Assembly (NCBI GenBank): GCA_009869945.1
Contig: WIXG01000027.1
Span: 310,001 to 374,000 of the forward strand
DNA: 64,000 nucleotides
DNA from: Mesaphorura yosii
Lineage: Eukaryota; Arthropoda; Collembola; Poduromorpha; Tullbergiidae
Reading direction: 5' to 3'
The translations under genes and the position numbers were made by a program. Positions 53,970 to 64,000 of this stretch are shown piece by piece (position 1 is the first letter of the stretch; the number at the start of each line of letters is the position of its first letter). Under the pieces are notes generated by a model. It did no database searches and was not told where the DNA came from. It saw nothing but the letters and a program-made list of their open reading frames with translations.

Positions 53970-56834
53970 TGATGATATGGTCCTTTACTACAAGCAGCAT
54001 ACTTAAGGCATTGCTCCTGGACTGCTGAAGAACTTCCTCGCTTCGTACACGAATTGTATTCTCTTTACTACCGGACTTGATTTATGCGTTTCTGTCCAAG
54101 TCATTGCTTAAGCCATGCCCAGTGAATAGAAATGCTATGAGAGAAAAAATTATTTCATGTAATATCTGACGACTGACTTGACTCCGTTCTTTCTGCTTTG
54201 GCTTCTTATAAAGTCGTGCTCATTGTTGCCGCATTTACGGGCAGTAGGAAAACAAGATGAGAACATCTAGTGCTTTGTGACCAACTTGGTCCACTTCAAC
54301 CGACTAGCATGCAAATACACGTCACTTTCCAGAGACAGACGCGGGCAGAGAGACAGCTACTGCTGTCACAAGTGTTTGCAGTAAAGATTTGTCTTGACGC
54401 AATACTGTATAATATGTATTCATTTTCCGTATAAAAACTCTAAAAGTCATGATATTTCATAATATGACAGGCACAGTTATATTTTCCGTACCCACTCCAT
54501 GGCGACTATTTACATTCTTCACCATAGAATTGCCAAATGCTACCATTGCAGTGGCACAGCATCAAGTGGTATTTTCTTCATGCGAGGAAAAATTCGCCAT
54601 AGCTACTATGAGCATAACGCCGGATCGGTGACTCACTTTGGTCGCACTCGCCTGTGCCCTTTTAAAATGTGTTTCGAAAAAGAAATTAAATCCCTCAAAT
54701 TTTATGCGGCACGCGTGACCAAGTGCCATTCGGTGATAAAAACTGAACGACAAACCTCGGAGTAGGATCAATACTCCAAATAATGCTTGTCTTGGTACAC
54801 TGCGTTGACTTTCACATGCTATAAATGTACCAACCCTTATCAGTAATTGTGCACGTACGTTCTACGCACTTCTCGCGAGAATATAAATTCTGAGGCAGAG
54901 GCGAAGTCTGCATCGCACTCTCTCTCTCTCTTTGAATATACTCGAACTTATCTGACTCACATTCACAAAGCATTGCACAGGTATTTGGAAATAATTTTGA
55001 TTCCAAGCAAAAGCCAAAGGGAAAGCCAGGCAAGCCTTACGAGACTCGACGGCAGAGAATAGACAGGCATTATAAAAGCAATCTTGTGAGAAAATCAAAA
55101 GACGACTGCGAAAAAAGAAGTCATTGAAAGAAAAGTTGTCAATAGAAATATATTTCATGTTGTCCAATTCAAACCCTCTTCAATAATTTTTGGGTCTGCG
55201 ACAACGACAAGCAGGCAAGGCAAGAAGAATGCTCGCATATTGCTTGCATTTTCTTTTATTACGGTGCACTTGAAATTTTATTTATGCTGCCAACTCGAGT
55301 TAAATCTCAAAAGAACTTTTTCAGTGCACTCCTCCTCTTTTCAGTTCTGAATAAAAGACCACGATGGTCCGACTCCAGGATGGATGTGGACTGAATGGAA
55401 TGGGTTGATATTCGGTACTTGTAAATCGTACCTTCGTTCTTCTCACGTATTATTATCATTGAAATTGCAATGTATATTTAGCGCCGTGGCATGTTCACTT
55501 TTTTTCTTCGCACTGGACAAACTGGAATTAACGCTTCGGCCTGGACGGTTTCTTGTTCGGCGCAACCCCTGTTGGCAATTAACTGTCAAAAACTTTTGAA
55601 GAAACACACACCTGAAGGTTTCTTCTCGCGTCGTTTCTCTCTAATAACATCACTCAAGGGTCTCATGTATCAAAGTATTAACCTGCTGCATCAAATGAAG
55701 GATAACCACAAAGAAATATGTGACTTTACACGAGAAATTGACAGTGTACAAATGTAACGTGTTGGTTGCAGTTGGCATTCGAGAACGTTCACGAAGCGCT
55801 TCACACTTTACACTTTGACGCTGCCAAATGTTAATGAGTCTCAACATGAGCATTATTGTTGAACCCGTCTTTTCGTTTCATTTTCCTTGCACCTGGATCT
55901 TTGGAATTCCTGGCAAGTCAGAATTTGACAGATGAAGAAACTGAATAATTGGATGGGTTAATTTCGTAGTATTCATGAAATTATTAGTGCTACACGCCAC
56001 GACCACATGAAAATACGGTGGAATTGTGAACACATAAATAAACACTCCATTCATGCCGTCTGTCTCTCGACCACTGTTTTATTAATATTTTCATTTCTAT
56101 GCTGAAAATCCCAACTGCTTAATTTCTTCATTATTCATTCCTATTAATTATGCTTCTCGGGGTTGAATGCATTATTGCGTCACGATGGCACGCAGACAGA
56201 CTAAAAGAAAGAAATTGTTGATTCCGGTCGTACTCGATGTCCAGCCAGGGCCGCAATGTACCTGCTGCTGGAAGGTGAGGGTACAAAGAGAGGTTGTGGT
56301 ACCGCAAGGTCCACCGTTCATTCGTCTTTCCCTCTTTCTTCATAGCTGCTTGAATTTATTAGATTACAAAAAGCGTATTTACATTGGCAGCCCACTGTGA
56401 ATCCTCACTCTCGCATTTTCATGACTGCATGAACTGTACGTTTTAATTATACCCAGCATAATAATACGAGACTGAGTTGCCATGAGTCGCGTCGCCTCGG
56501 CAGCAGGAAAGAGTTTAACCCACTGAATTAAGGACTCACGTGTGCCGACGCAGACGTCTGACTGGTTAACCTTTCCTTAAGCTACAAGAAGAAGAGATTT
56601 GTCAGGCGAAAATATTTTTATTATGACAACTTATGTGTTGCCAGTCGCAATACAAACACAATTTCAGTTCAGGTACCACCAGCAACATTTTAATTCGTAT
56701 TTTATTAAGTTGATTTGGCATGACTCGAACAGGTACAAGTTTTTTGACGTTTCTCTTTTTGCTCTACACTCCACGTTACATCAAATCAATATTGGCATTG
56801 GCACCGTGTTACACTACATCAGCTTGCACTATGT
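53970..56834. other. No gene recognised
   Basis: Short open frames and the (CT)7 run. The plus-strand frame ending at 56,931 overlaps the LINE 3' end in antisense. Confidence 0.55.
54918..54931 (+). repeat. (CT)7 microsatellite
   Basis: Seven consecutive CT units. Confidence 0.85.
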
Positions 56835-56853
56835 TATAATAATAATAATAATT
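56835..56853 (-). repeat. (ATT)n 3' tail of the LINE
   Basis: A run of AAT units on the plus strand (ATT on the LINE strand) sits about 75 bp beyond the LINE stop codon and just past an AATAAA hexamer. A short microsatellite tail rather than poly(A) is the usual 3' end of CR1- and L2-type LINEs, so I take this as the element's 3' boundary. Confidence 0.65.
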
Positions 56854-56925
56854 CTGCATTTATTACTAAGAAATCAGACTCATAAATTGACACGAAAAAA
56901 ATCCCCTGTCAGAGGTATTACATAT

Positions 56926-57510
56926 TCATAATCGCGTCGATATAATGATATTAAAAGTGAAAGAATACACACAAAAGTTAAAATTACAGTAAAACTTAAA
57001 GTTAAAATCAGAAAACAAGTGAAAAAAAATTAAAATTAATTCCAATTGCAAACTTAGTAAGTGAGCTTTCAGCTGTGTTTTAAACTTAGCATAACAAGTA
57101 CTAGAGCAAATATATTCAGGTAAATTGTTCCATAAATGAATTGACAGCTGGTGAAAAGTTGCGCGCACGTAACTAGTGTTACTGCCACAGTTCACGAAAG
57201 GAGGTTTTGACCGCCGTGTATCATACCTGTGCATATCGCTCGAATACTTGTAATATTCGCTTTAAAAAGTCAATTCTTGTAATATTTAAAACCTTAAAAG
57301 TTAAACATGGAGTTCTGTACTCACAGAAGTATTTTGGAAAAAGCCAATGCATATCCTTACATATTAGTGCTGAGATACGATCATACTTAGGTTTCTTCAG
57401 AATTAATCGTGCCAAATCTCTGATTACTCTTTCAAAAGGCTTCAAATACTTATCAAATGTACATCCCCAGACCACAACCAAGTATGAAATTATAGACGGA
57501 CGGAAACTTT
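56926..57510 (-). pseudogene. LINE ORF2 C-terminal region fragment
   Basis: The minus strand first reads SIISYLVVVWG, LKPFERVIRDLARLIL and FKVLNITRIDFLKRIL, which match the conserved region after the polymerase in CR1, L2 and Jockey elements (Y-x-x-x-VWG, then a basic helix). An overlapping frame shift near 57,230 leads into the terminal block HRYDTRRSKPPF, then FHQLSIHLWNNLPEYI and FKTQLKAHLL. This block is very typical of the LINE C-terminus (H-x-Y-x-TR, WNxLPxxI, FKxxLKxxLL). Open frames on the plus strand at 56,599-56,931 and 57,207-57,533 are antisense shadows of this region. Confidence 0.8.
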
Positions 57511-58205
57511 CCACTGCTAAAGGACATGTTTAGCAACAAATCCTGGAATGCCGGGATTGGCATCAACAAATGAAGCATTCTCATGCTAACTCCAGAAGTA
57601 TCAGGCCGGGGATTGTTTTTATCTTTCATTCGTCTCCACGCAAGCATCAAGTCAAATTTAAACACCGAACGCACAAAAAACGGATCCTCAGTTGGCTCAT
57701 CAGCTTGGTGTTTCTCTACTGAGTCGTAATCGTGGTCTTTGAAAGCAAGCTTGCAGAAATAGTTCTTAACTTCTTCGCTGGTGAGGTTAAACCCTCCTAT
57801 GCTGCTGTTTTTTTTTCATTTTGGGATCCAATTTAGCCACTTATTTCATAGGTCTCCACACACCGTGCGTTTTGATGAAACCGCTGGCGAATCTAGCTGC
57901 GTCGACCTTGAAACTAGCCTTTAATCTGTTTGATATGCATTTCAGAATCTTCTTGTCTCCAGCACAGACAGAAATTTTTTGTAAGCGTGACACTTAAGTG
58001 TCGAAAGATATCTGGTACGACTGGATACAACAATCTTGTGACTTCTTCGCACCGTTTTAATTGGGACTTCATGGTCGTATATGTGCAGAATCATTCGGTT
58101 GACCTTTTCAAGTAGATCGCCCACATTGCCGCACGTCGTCAAACTCACTTCTTCCGAAACATTGCATTCGGAACAAAGACTCCCAGTTAATTTGATTAAA
58201 ATCAA
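57491..58205 (-). pseudogene. LINE linker and N-terminal reverse-transcriptase fragment
   Basis: Following the endonuclease, the minus strand reads the linker that normally joins it to the polymerase (DLLEKVNRMILHIYDHEVPIK, a common LINE pattern ending in P-I/L-K), then after a frame change KILKCISNRLKASFK and SGFIKTHGVWRP, then after a stop GGFNLTSEEVKNYFCKLAF. The last part, AWRRMKDKNNPRPDTSGVS then MRMLHLL and LLNMSFSSGKFP, matches the start of a LINE reverse transcriptase (the DGIS region and the SLxxGxFP region). The fragment then stops abruptly at GKFP. What follows is not polymerase motif A but the post-polymerase region in another frame, which marks a large internal deletion with a junction near 57,490. 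Confidence 0.75.
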
Positions 58206-58557
58206 GGAAGCTGTAGTTGTGTTGATGATCTTTCTGTTGTTTGCTTGGGAACTTGATCTTTACCAACTTAAGATCTGAAATATTGTGTTTTATTGTGTTC
58301 ACAAAAACTTTTCCCAGCTCACTTTTCGCCTTGTTACACAAAACTATATCCAACAAGTTTTCTCCTCGTGTCGATTCGTCATTGAACAATTGAAAGCAGT
58401 TTCTTGTTGCACTGGTCAGAAGTCTCTTGTTAGCGGAGTCAATTCCCAAGAAGTGAATGCTCGCATCTCCTAGCACAAGCACATTCAGATTAATTTCGTT
58501 CAAAAATGAGAAGAGATTTTCCAGATTTGTCAGATCATCTCTAACATGCTGGGTTAT
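58108..58557 (-). pseudogene. LINE endonuclease-domain fragment
   Basis: This open block of about 150 codons carries the C-terminal half of an exonuclease-endonuclease-phosphatase domain as found in LINE ORF2 proteins. Visible landmarks are the strand-plus-GD motif (NLNVLVLGDASIHF), the following NCFQLFNDESTRGENLLDIV, which matches the usual loop with a Thr/Ser-rich turn and LD, and ISDLKLVKI, which sits where SDHxxV is expected. In an active enzyme this domain nicks target DNA at the insertion site. The Asn of GDxN and the His of SDH are both replaced, so it should be inactive. The N-terminal half of the domain is not recognisable upstream. The last 30 or so codons run out of frame: the true continuation (CNVSEEVSLTTCGNVGDLLE onwards) is in the next frame, open from 58,205 to 57,942. 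Confidence 0.75.
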
Positions 58558-58719
58558 TTAGTTCCAAATAGTGTTGTCATGCTCCGGGAATATGGTCATT
58601 AGTAATTCAGGTAAGAGCTTATGTGCCTGCAGGTGGACAATTCCATAGCAGCGCACAAGTACATTTTCTTAATATTCCAATAATTAGGGCCATACAGACT
58701 CGAATTAATGAGCAGGAAA

Positions 58720-61700
58720 AATGCGACGATTCAAAAGTTGTCAAGATTTATGTTGACATGCATGAGTCATTCGGGCAGTCAATAATTGGTTTATGACCAA
58801 CTACAATGAAGTGTCACGTACTTCAACCCGCAACTGGCTTGCCATCGTGGTCTCGAAGAGTGATTATTTATTCACAATGCGAGACCCCCTCAAGACACTG
58901 TTAGCTGGGCTACTTGGCTATTTGATTTATTCATTCAGAAATTGACGTGTTCTGTGAATTTGTGGAAAGTCACCATTTTGAATAATGATGAATTGATACA
59001 CGATGAACGGTTTTGGGACTGGTAACACACTTAAGGATTGACGAGGAAGTATCATGAAAAGGGTGAAAGCAGGACTGCACTTTTCCAAATAACTGTAATT
59101 ACTTCGAGTACCCGCCTGAGTGACATTCGTCATGTGCACGAGACGACGGATATTCATCATTCACCTCGCACATTCATCCTGGCATTAACAATCGCAGTGA
59201 TAGCTGTCACGTTTGAGTAAACTACACACGGGATAATGCGTGTTAATGCCCAACCTACACACTCGAGAATCTGCGTTCCGTCACTAAAGTGCTGGGCTGT
59301 GCTGGACACGGTCGTGACAAAAACCCAACGCTTTCTGTGAAAATCGCCTTATTAGAATACGGAATTATGATTTACGCTTTCACGGCGAGGCGAGTTGGGA
59401 CGCTGTTCCATGGGTGGTGATGTACAGTCAGATTAAGAAAGACATTAAAAAGACGAGGCAATGGCACATAGAGTTCAATTGTACAAGTAAGGAACAGGAT
59501 TAAAAGTTTACAAAAGGTTACATTTTTCTTATGTGGTTGGCTTCAGGAATGTCATACATGCCGTCTAATGCGCATCGTGTCTTCGTGCCCACAAGTATGT
59601 AAATTCGACTTATTTGTAGCGAATGATTGTGATTGAATGGTCGCGGACGAGGGCGCACGTCAAAATTTTTTTCTTGTGGCCTCTCTTGAATTTAATTTAA
59701 AGAAGAGCGATCCCATTCTGTGCTCGCATCGACTCACTTTACGAAATCAGCTGCTTCAACAGGAAATGTTGCTTGTAACAAGAGCCATTGGCCAAGAAAT
59801 TGGCCTGGAAAATGCCGCAACAGGAGCAAGACCTCGATTAACAGCACAAAGGGTCCGGAGCTCAAAATTGTGTGTTGTGTGTTTCTGAATTAGTTCCCTT
59901 ACTTTCTTGTTGCCTCCGTTCAGTGGCTGGTGAGGTTAACTCGGAATATCGGCTTACATGAGAACTCAAATATTGTAAAGGTTCTTTCGGGTCTGAAGTG
60001 GATATTTTTTGTTGCTCTCCAAAATTGAATGTACGTGAGCGACGGATTTTCTTAATAGACTCCCTCCGTCTTTGTTAGTTTTTTCCGGAATTAAGGACCC
60101 GTTCATCCATGTGCTCCTGCTGCCGCTACCACTCCTGCTTAGCTTTGCATTGTTGAATGCCGTACCCAGACTTGTCATTGTTATTTCACTTCGTGTTCGT
60201 GTTCACCACCTGCGCACGTCGATGCCTACGCCCGATCTTTGTATGTTTCCTTTACACTGGAGCTCCCGTCCGCTATCCCTTTCCTTGCCCTCGACTGTTG
60301 TGACAATTTGTTCATGGAAGAAGCGAATAAATTCCTGTGCACAGGAAGCCTGATTTAGTTCGGGCAACTTCAGGAACTAATAGAACCGATTTAATTGAAT
60401 AAGGCTCGCCACGTGTGAAAGTGCTTAGTGAATTATTTGTGCGACTATTACGTAATGACGACTCAGAATGCAGGAGAGATGGACAGACCAGATAATGTCT
60501 ATCGTATAACAATTTTCGTGAACCACCACTGAACTGACTGCGAACTTATGGGATTAAGAATGCAGCAGTCATCGGGTGAAATGGATTTAATTATTCCAAT
60601 TCAGAGTTCAGAATTTACATCCGAGAAGGGAATTGAATCGAAATCAACCAAATGCTTCACTTCTTTGCTATCTATTCTGCCCATCCCACCTCACTTCAAA
60701 CCCCCGAACCAGTCAGTCGGCTGTCTTTCTTTTTCTCACTTTACGATGATAATCATAATAATAATGACGATGGATGATGACGAAGACGGTTTATTACGGA
60801 GATATCTTATGGAGATATTATTCGTGAAGCGAGATTGAGAGAATGGGGTTCAAAGTTGTCACTCAAAAGCGAATTTACAATTTTTTATTCTTGAAGTTAG
60901 TGCGCAGGATCTTAGCGGGCCGAAGTTTTAAGAAAGGCAGGTATGACAAAGAGACAAGTCGTTATACATTGCATAAACATCTAAAACAGAATAGAATGGC
61001 ATTAATTTAATCAATTGAACGAAATTCAATGCAAACTCTGTAAAGGAGGTTTAACCAGGCCCTCGTACGCAGGAGAGATATTGTAGGCGGACTCGGCTTT
61101 CCGTTTTATGTTCATCACGATTAATGAATAAACACAATAAAAGGTATGATTGAGTTTCTCATAAATCTTGCAACCGACTTCTATGGCCATGGCGTGGAAA
61201 TCATAAATCCAATCCAAACACTTTTCTCAACTCCTTAATATTTAAATGAGTTAATCTTCCTTTACGCTGCACGGTAAAGCACAAACACACTGTAATTATT
61301 AACCCGATTGTGGATGAACAGAGCTCAGGCTTCGGCTGAGCGGATGAGGTGGAATGACGATGACGTTCAGGTCGCGTCTCTGCGTAGGCTCGCTATCTTA
61401 TGCGTCCATCTCCCAAAAGACGCGGAGCAGAAGAAAGAGAAAGGATTGAGGAAGATGATTTGAGTTTTTTATTTTTGGTAACTTAAAGTACAACTTCTCT
61501 TCATTGTACGCACACCTTGTATAATGCGAATGCAATTCGGGCCAATTACTAACTGCGCAAGACGAGGTAAGAAAAATAAGAATTTCATCTACGTCATAAA
61601 AACTTGAGTTATTAGCTTCTACACACAATTGAACTTCTTTTGCTCCGCGATTCGTAATGATGATGAATGCTTTTCTATTTTATTTATTTATACACAATCA

Positions 61701-64000
61701 CTTCGCGATGCAGCACGTTGTTTTGAATTTCTCTTTCATCTTAACCTCGCTTCTAGTTATTACTATCACCGTTGTGCGTACAACTACGAGATGAAGCGAT
61801 TCCAAATCCGAAATCAAGATAATGAGAAATGCTAATAACTAAAGCAAAACAAAGACTGGTGAGCTTCAGATTTCAAATCCTTTTACCATTAAGATTTCAG
61901 GCATTGCATTAAGATTATGAATGGTATTTCAAATGGCTGACTTTGCTTTGAAGAATGCAAATGAACGTAGACAGGATTAACGAGAGTTGCAACATAAATC
62001 ATTGCATTGGCATAACTCATCAGCACATATTTATTGCGCATCGCATTGCAGGACTTCACTATTTTAAAAAATTCTCTGGATACTTCATCCAGTCCATGAA
62101 TCATGATGCATGACAAGTCCGTCCTACATTTCTCCGCCAAGTATTATGCTAATATTGCATATAGCGTTACGTATCTCCAGCTCCTTTCTGCATTTGGATG
62201 GAGGCCGTGTGCATGTTCCAAGAAAGGCCAGCCTTTAATTTCAGTTTGCTGTTCAGCACATGAATGAGTGATAAGTATACGACTCGATTCTGTTAATCTG
62301 AACACAACTAAACTTTTATAATTTCTCTAAATACAACCAGTTCGATAATAAGAAGAAAATTATACTTATTTTTATTATTTTATCCACAAGTAATAATTTC
62401 CAAAATGCCTTTCGTTCGGGCTTTCCCTTTGAGTATCATGGCGTAATATCAATTCATAATTATTGGTTGTTCCATTCCCATTCTGGACTCGGAACTCTTC
62501 TCTCGTCCTCATGCATGCCGAAACAGAGATGCGTTTGATGGGATTGTCCGATCATTCACAAAAGAATTGCTGGCCATTTGTGCATAAATTACCTCACTCT
62601 TGTAGTATTCGACGAAATCTTTCTTTTAACATCTGACCTTTTCATATTTTTGGGCTTTAAATTACCGTGTCAAGATAAATGCATTCTTGTGGTTAAGCCA
62701 GAGTGTGCAGTGTCCAGAAATTTTCCCGTAAACCTCATCCATGTATCCAAATTAGATTAATCTCGAGTCTTGAGAGGAGCAATTGAATGAAGGGGCGAGA
62801 AGTCGGCTGAAGGATAGACGGACTGATGGTACGTGTTGGCTGTTAGGATGGGAATTGGCCACGACGGATTAGATTAGCGAGACCGACTCGGGCTTGTGGT
62901 TGTTGAGAGATGAAAACAAAAAAAATGAGCATCTTGGAGAAACGCTGGAAAATATTTCCTCTGGTTTGCGTGTTCTCGTTTGCGCTCGTACTCTGTACAT
63001 ATGCGGAATACGATGATGAGCGTGGTAGATAAACGAGAAAATGAGCCTTAGCACCAGTAAGTGATCGCCCTTCGTATCATATGTTTGTACGTGTGAAGGT
63101 AAAGGCAGCTTGGCCAGCCGTAGCAAGAATAACGTTCATTATTATGATTTGTTTCTTCATGGATTAATTCAATCAACGAACGGAAGAATTACGTTACCTT
63201 CTCATTATCGAGGACGAGCGAGTCAACTTCCACACCTTGTCCACACAATGACCGTACTATGGCTCAGCATCTGTCTCAGTCTTTTTCAGACCAAACCAAA
63301 ATACTTTAGCCCTTGCCGACATGCTTTGCGAATGAGTCCCATGTTTCATAGTTTCATCTTTCATTACCTTCATGTTCAAGAAAACTGTTACTCGTTGCAT
63401 GCACAGAGGAAAATTCAAGTCATTCTTGATTTTAAAGAAGAAACTTGATTTATTTCCACATGTGATTACGCATTCTGGTAAGGTAGGACAGCAAGTTGAG
63501 GTGAGAAAATTATTCCGTGTGTCTTGCGCTGCATGCATGGACGAGAGGCCAATAATCATGTCTACTGTTCCAATTTCAATCGCAACAATAACATTGACTG
63601 TTCAGCATATACGCTCTGAGGTTGCGAGAGTATCAATATCAAGTTTCAAGATTGTTGGTTTAGTCCGTATACGAATGGATGGAAACTTATACAGAGAATT
63701 ATTATTATCGCGTATTAGTGCTTCGCGTTCAGAACAACATTTATGACATGTGTGCGTGCATGTCATTCTCACTGTTCGTGCTTCACCGATGTGGGCATTA
63801 AATTGAAGACCATCTTTAATAATAATGATACAGTTACGTGGCGCTGCTCTGGCCTGGTTCGGGTTCGACTCGAATTACTAATCGCAATGCAATGGCAACC
63901 GTTGTGCTGCACAGGCGCCTGCACTATGGTATGGAATTTCGGATTAGGCACAATTACGCTTTGCACGTGATACGATCTTCCATCAATCGATTAATAATTC
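58720..64000. other. No gene recognised
   Basis: Open frames are at most about 124 codons (63,372-63,746, plus) and unassigned. No repeats, RNA genes or element remnants are recognised upstream of the LINE. Confidence 0.55.

Larger units (their letters stand above)
56835..58557 (-). mobile_element. Decayed, internally deleted LINE (CR1/L2/Jockey-type non-LTR retrotransposon)
   Basis: Read on the minus strand, the pieces come in LINE ORF2 order: the C-terminal part of an apurinic-type endonuclease (58,557-58,108), the linker before the reverse transcriptase (58,205-57,700), the first part of the reverse transcriptase up to the residues SSGKFP (near 57,490), then the post-polymerase region with YLVVVWG and the typical C-terminus HRYDTRRS, WNNLPEYI and FKTQLKAHLL, ending at 56,926. 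A short 3' UTR with AATAAA (56,859-56,864) and an (ATT)n tail (56,835-56,853) follows, a 3' end known from CR1/L2 groups. The catalytic reverse-transcriptase core, including the YADD motif, is absent: only about ten codons lie where several hundred are expected. The reading frame changes at about 58,165, 57,945, 57,490 and 57,230, and a stop lies near 57,840. The endonuclease has GDAS where GDxN is usual and SDL where SDH is usual. The element is dead and 5'-truncated; its 5' limit is uncertain and may lie near 58,700. Confidence 0.85.

Noticed and set aside
56599-57533. Plus-strand frames over the LINE 3' half
   Set aside because: They are antisense to the LINE C-terminal region; the minus strand carries the recognisable motifs.
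1-64000. Dozens of open frames of 60-150 codons on both strands
   Set aside because: Most start at non-ATG codons, overlap others, and have Ser/Leu/Cys/Arg-rich translations with no recognisable motif. Their number and length roughly fit chance with local composition bias.
1-64000. CRISPR arrays, operons or prophage
   Set aside because: No regularly spaced direct repeats, no gene-dense strand blocks and no bacterial gene families are present; the window is eukaryotic in character.
1-64000. Telomeric or satellite repeats (TTAGG, TTAGGG or longer tandems)
   Set aside because: Only very short tandems were seen; no telomeric array or satellite.
1-64000. LTR retroelements or virus-derived elements
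   Set aside because: I saw no long terminal direct repeats and no recognisable gag, protease, integrase, capsid or envelope sequence.

Overview
This window looks like non-coding DNA from a nuclear genome, most likely an invertebrate animal (an arthropod is plausible but cannot be shown from the sequence). Base composition is moderately AT-rich and, by eye, CpG is not depleted, unlike vertebrate DNA. No operon, ribosome-binding-site or dense-gene pattern suggests a prokaryote. Across 64 kb I recognise no complete protein-coding gene, tRNA, rRNA or snRNA. Most open frames are under 130 codons, overlap others on both strands and resemble no known family, so the window reads as an intergenic desert or the inside of one or more very long introns.

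Two mobile-element relics are supported. On the minus strand at about 56.84-58.56 kb lies a decayed non-LTR retrotransposon (LINE) of the CR1/L2/Jockey type. It keeps part of an endonuclease domain, the linker before the reverse transcriptase, the C-terminal region and an (ATT)n 3' tail, but the catalytic core of the reverse transcriptase is deleted. At 24,900-25,381 lies a 482-bp fold-back, MITE-like element with roughly 45-bp inverted ends, mirrored arrays of degenerate 14-18-bp units inside the ends, and a 9-bp direct repeat on both flanks.

The rest, by region. From 0 to 9 kb there is unremarkable AT-rich DNA with a perfect 10-bp hairpin at 7.7 kb and two E-box palindromes at 8.4 and 9.1 kb. 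The 9.4-13.5 kb stretch is the best place to look for hidden exons: a symmetric minus-strand open block rich in Glu and Lys with good-looking splice signals (9,563-9,925), a second acceptor-led open block (10,173-10,275), a plus-strand ORF whose stop overlaps AATAAA (10,396-10,734), two abutting plus-strand ORFs (12,429-12,945) and a GC-rich then purine-rich block with a short CGG run. Between 13.5 and 53 kb only isolated candidates stand out: a 152-codon frame with three hydrophobic segments at 18.7-19.2 kb, a 181-codon frame at 32.9-33.5 kb, a small secreted-peptide-like ORF at 48.2 kb and an acceptor-led block at 51.8 kb. A CpG-rich patch open in several frames lies at 53.55-53.97 kb. After the LINE the last 5 kb hold nothing I can name.

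All coding candidates are low confidence. Their lengths are at or only slightly above what chance gives in a window of this size, and none can be tied to a family beyond a weak pattern.
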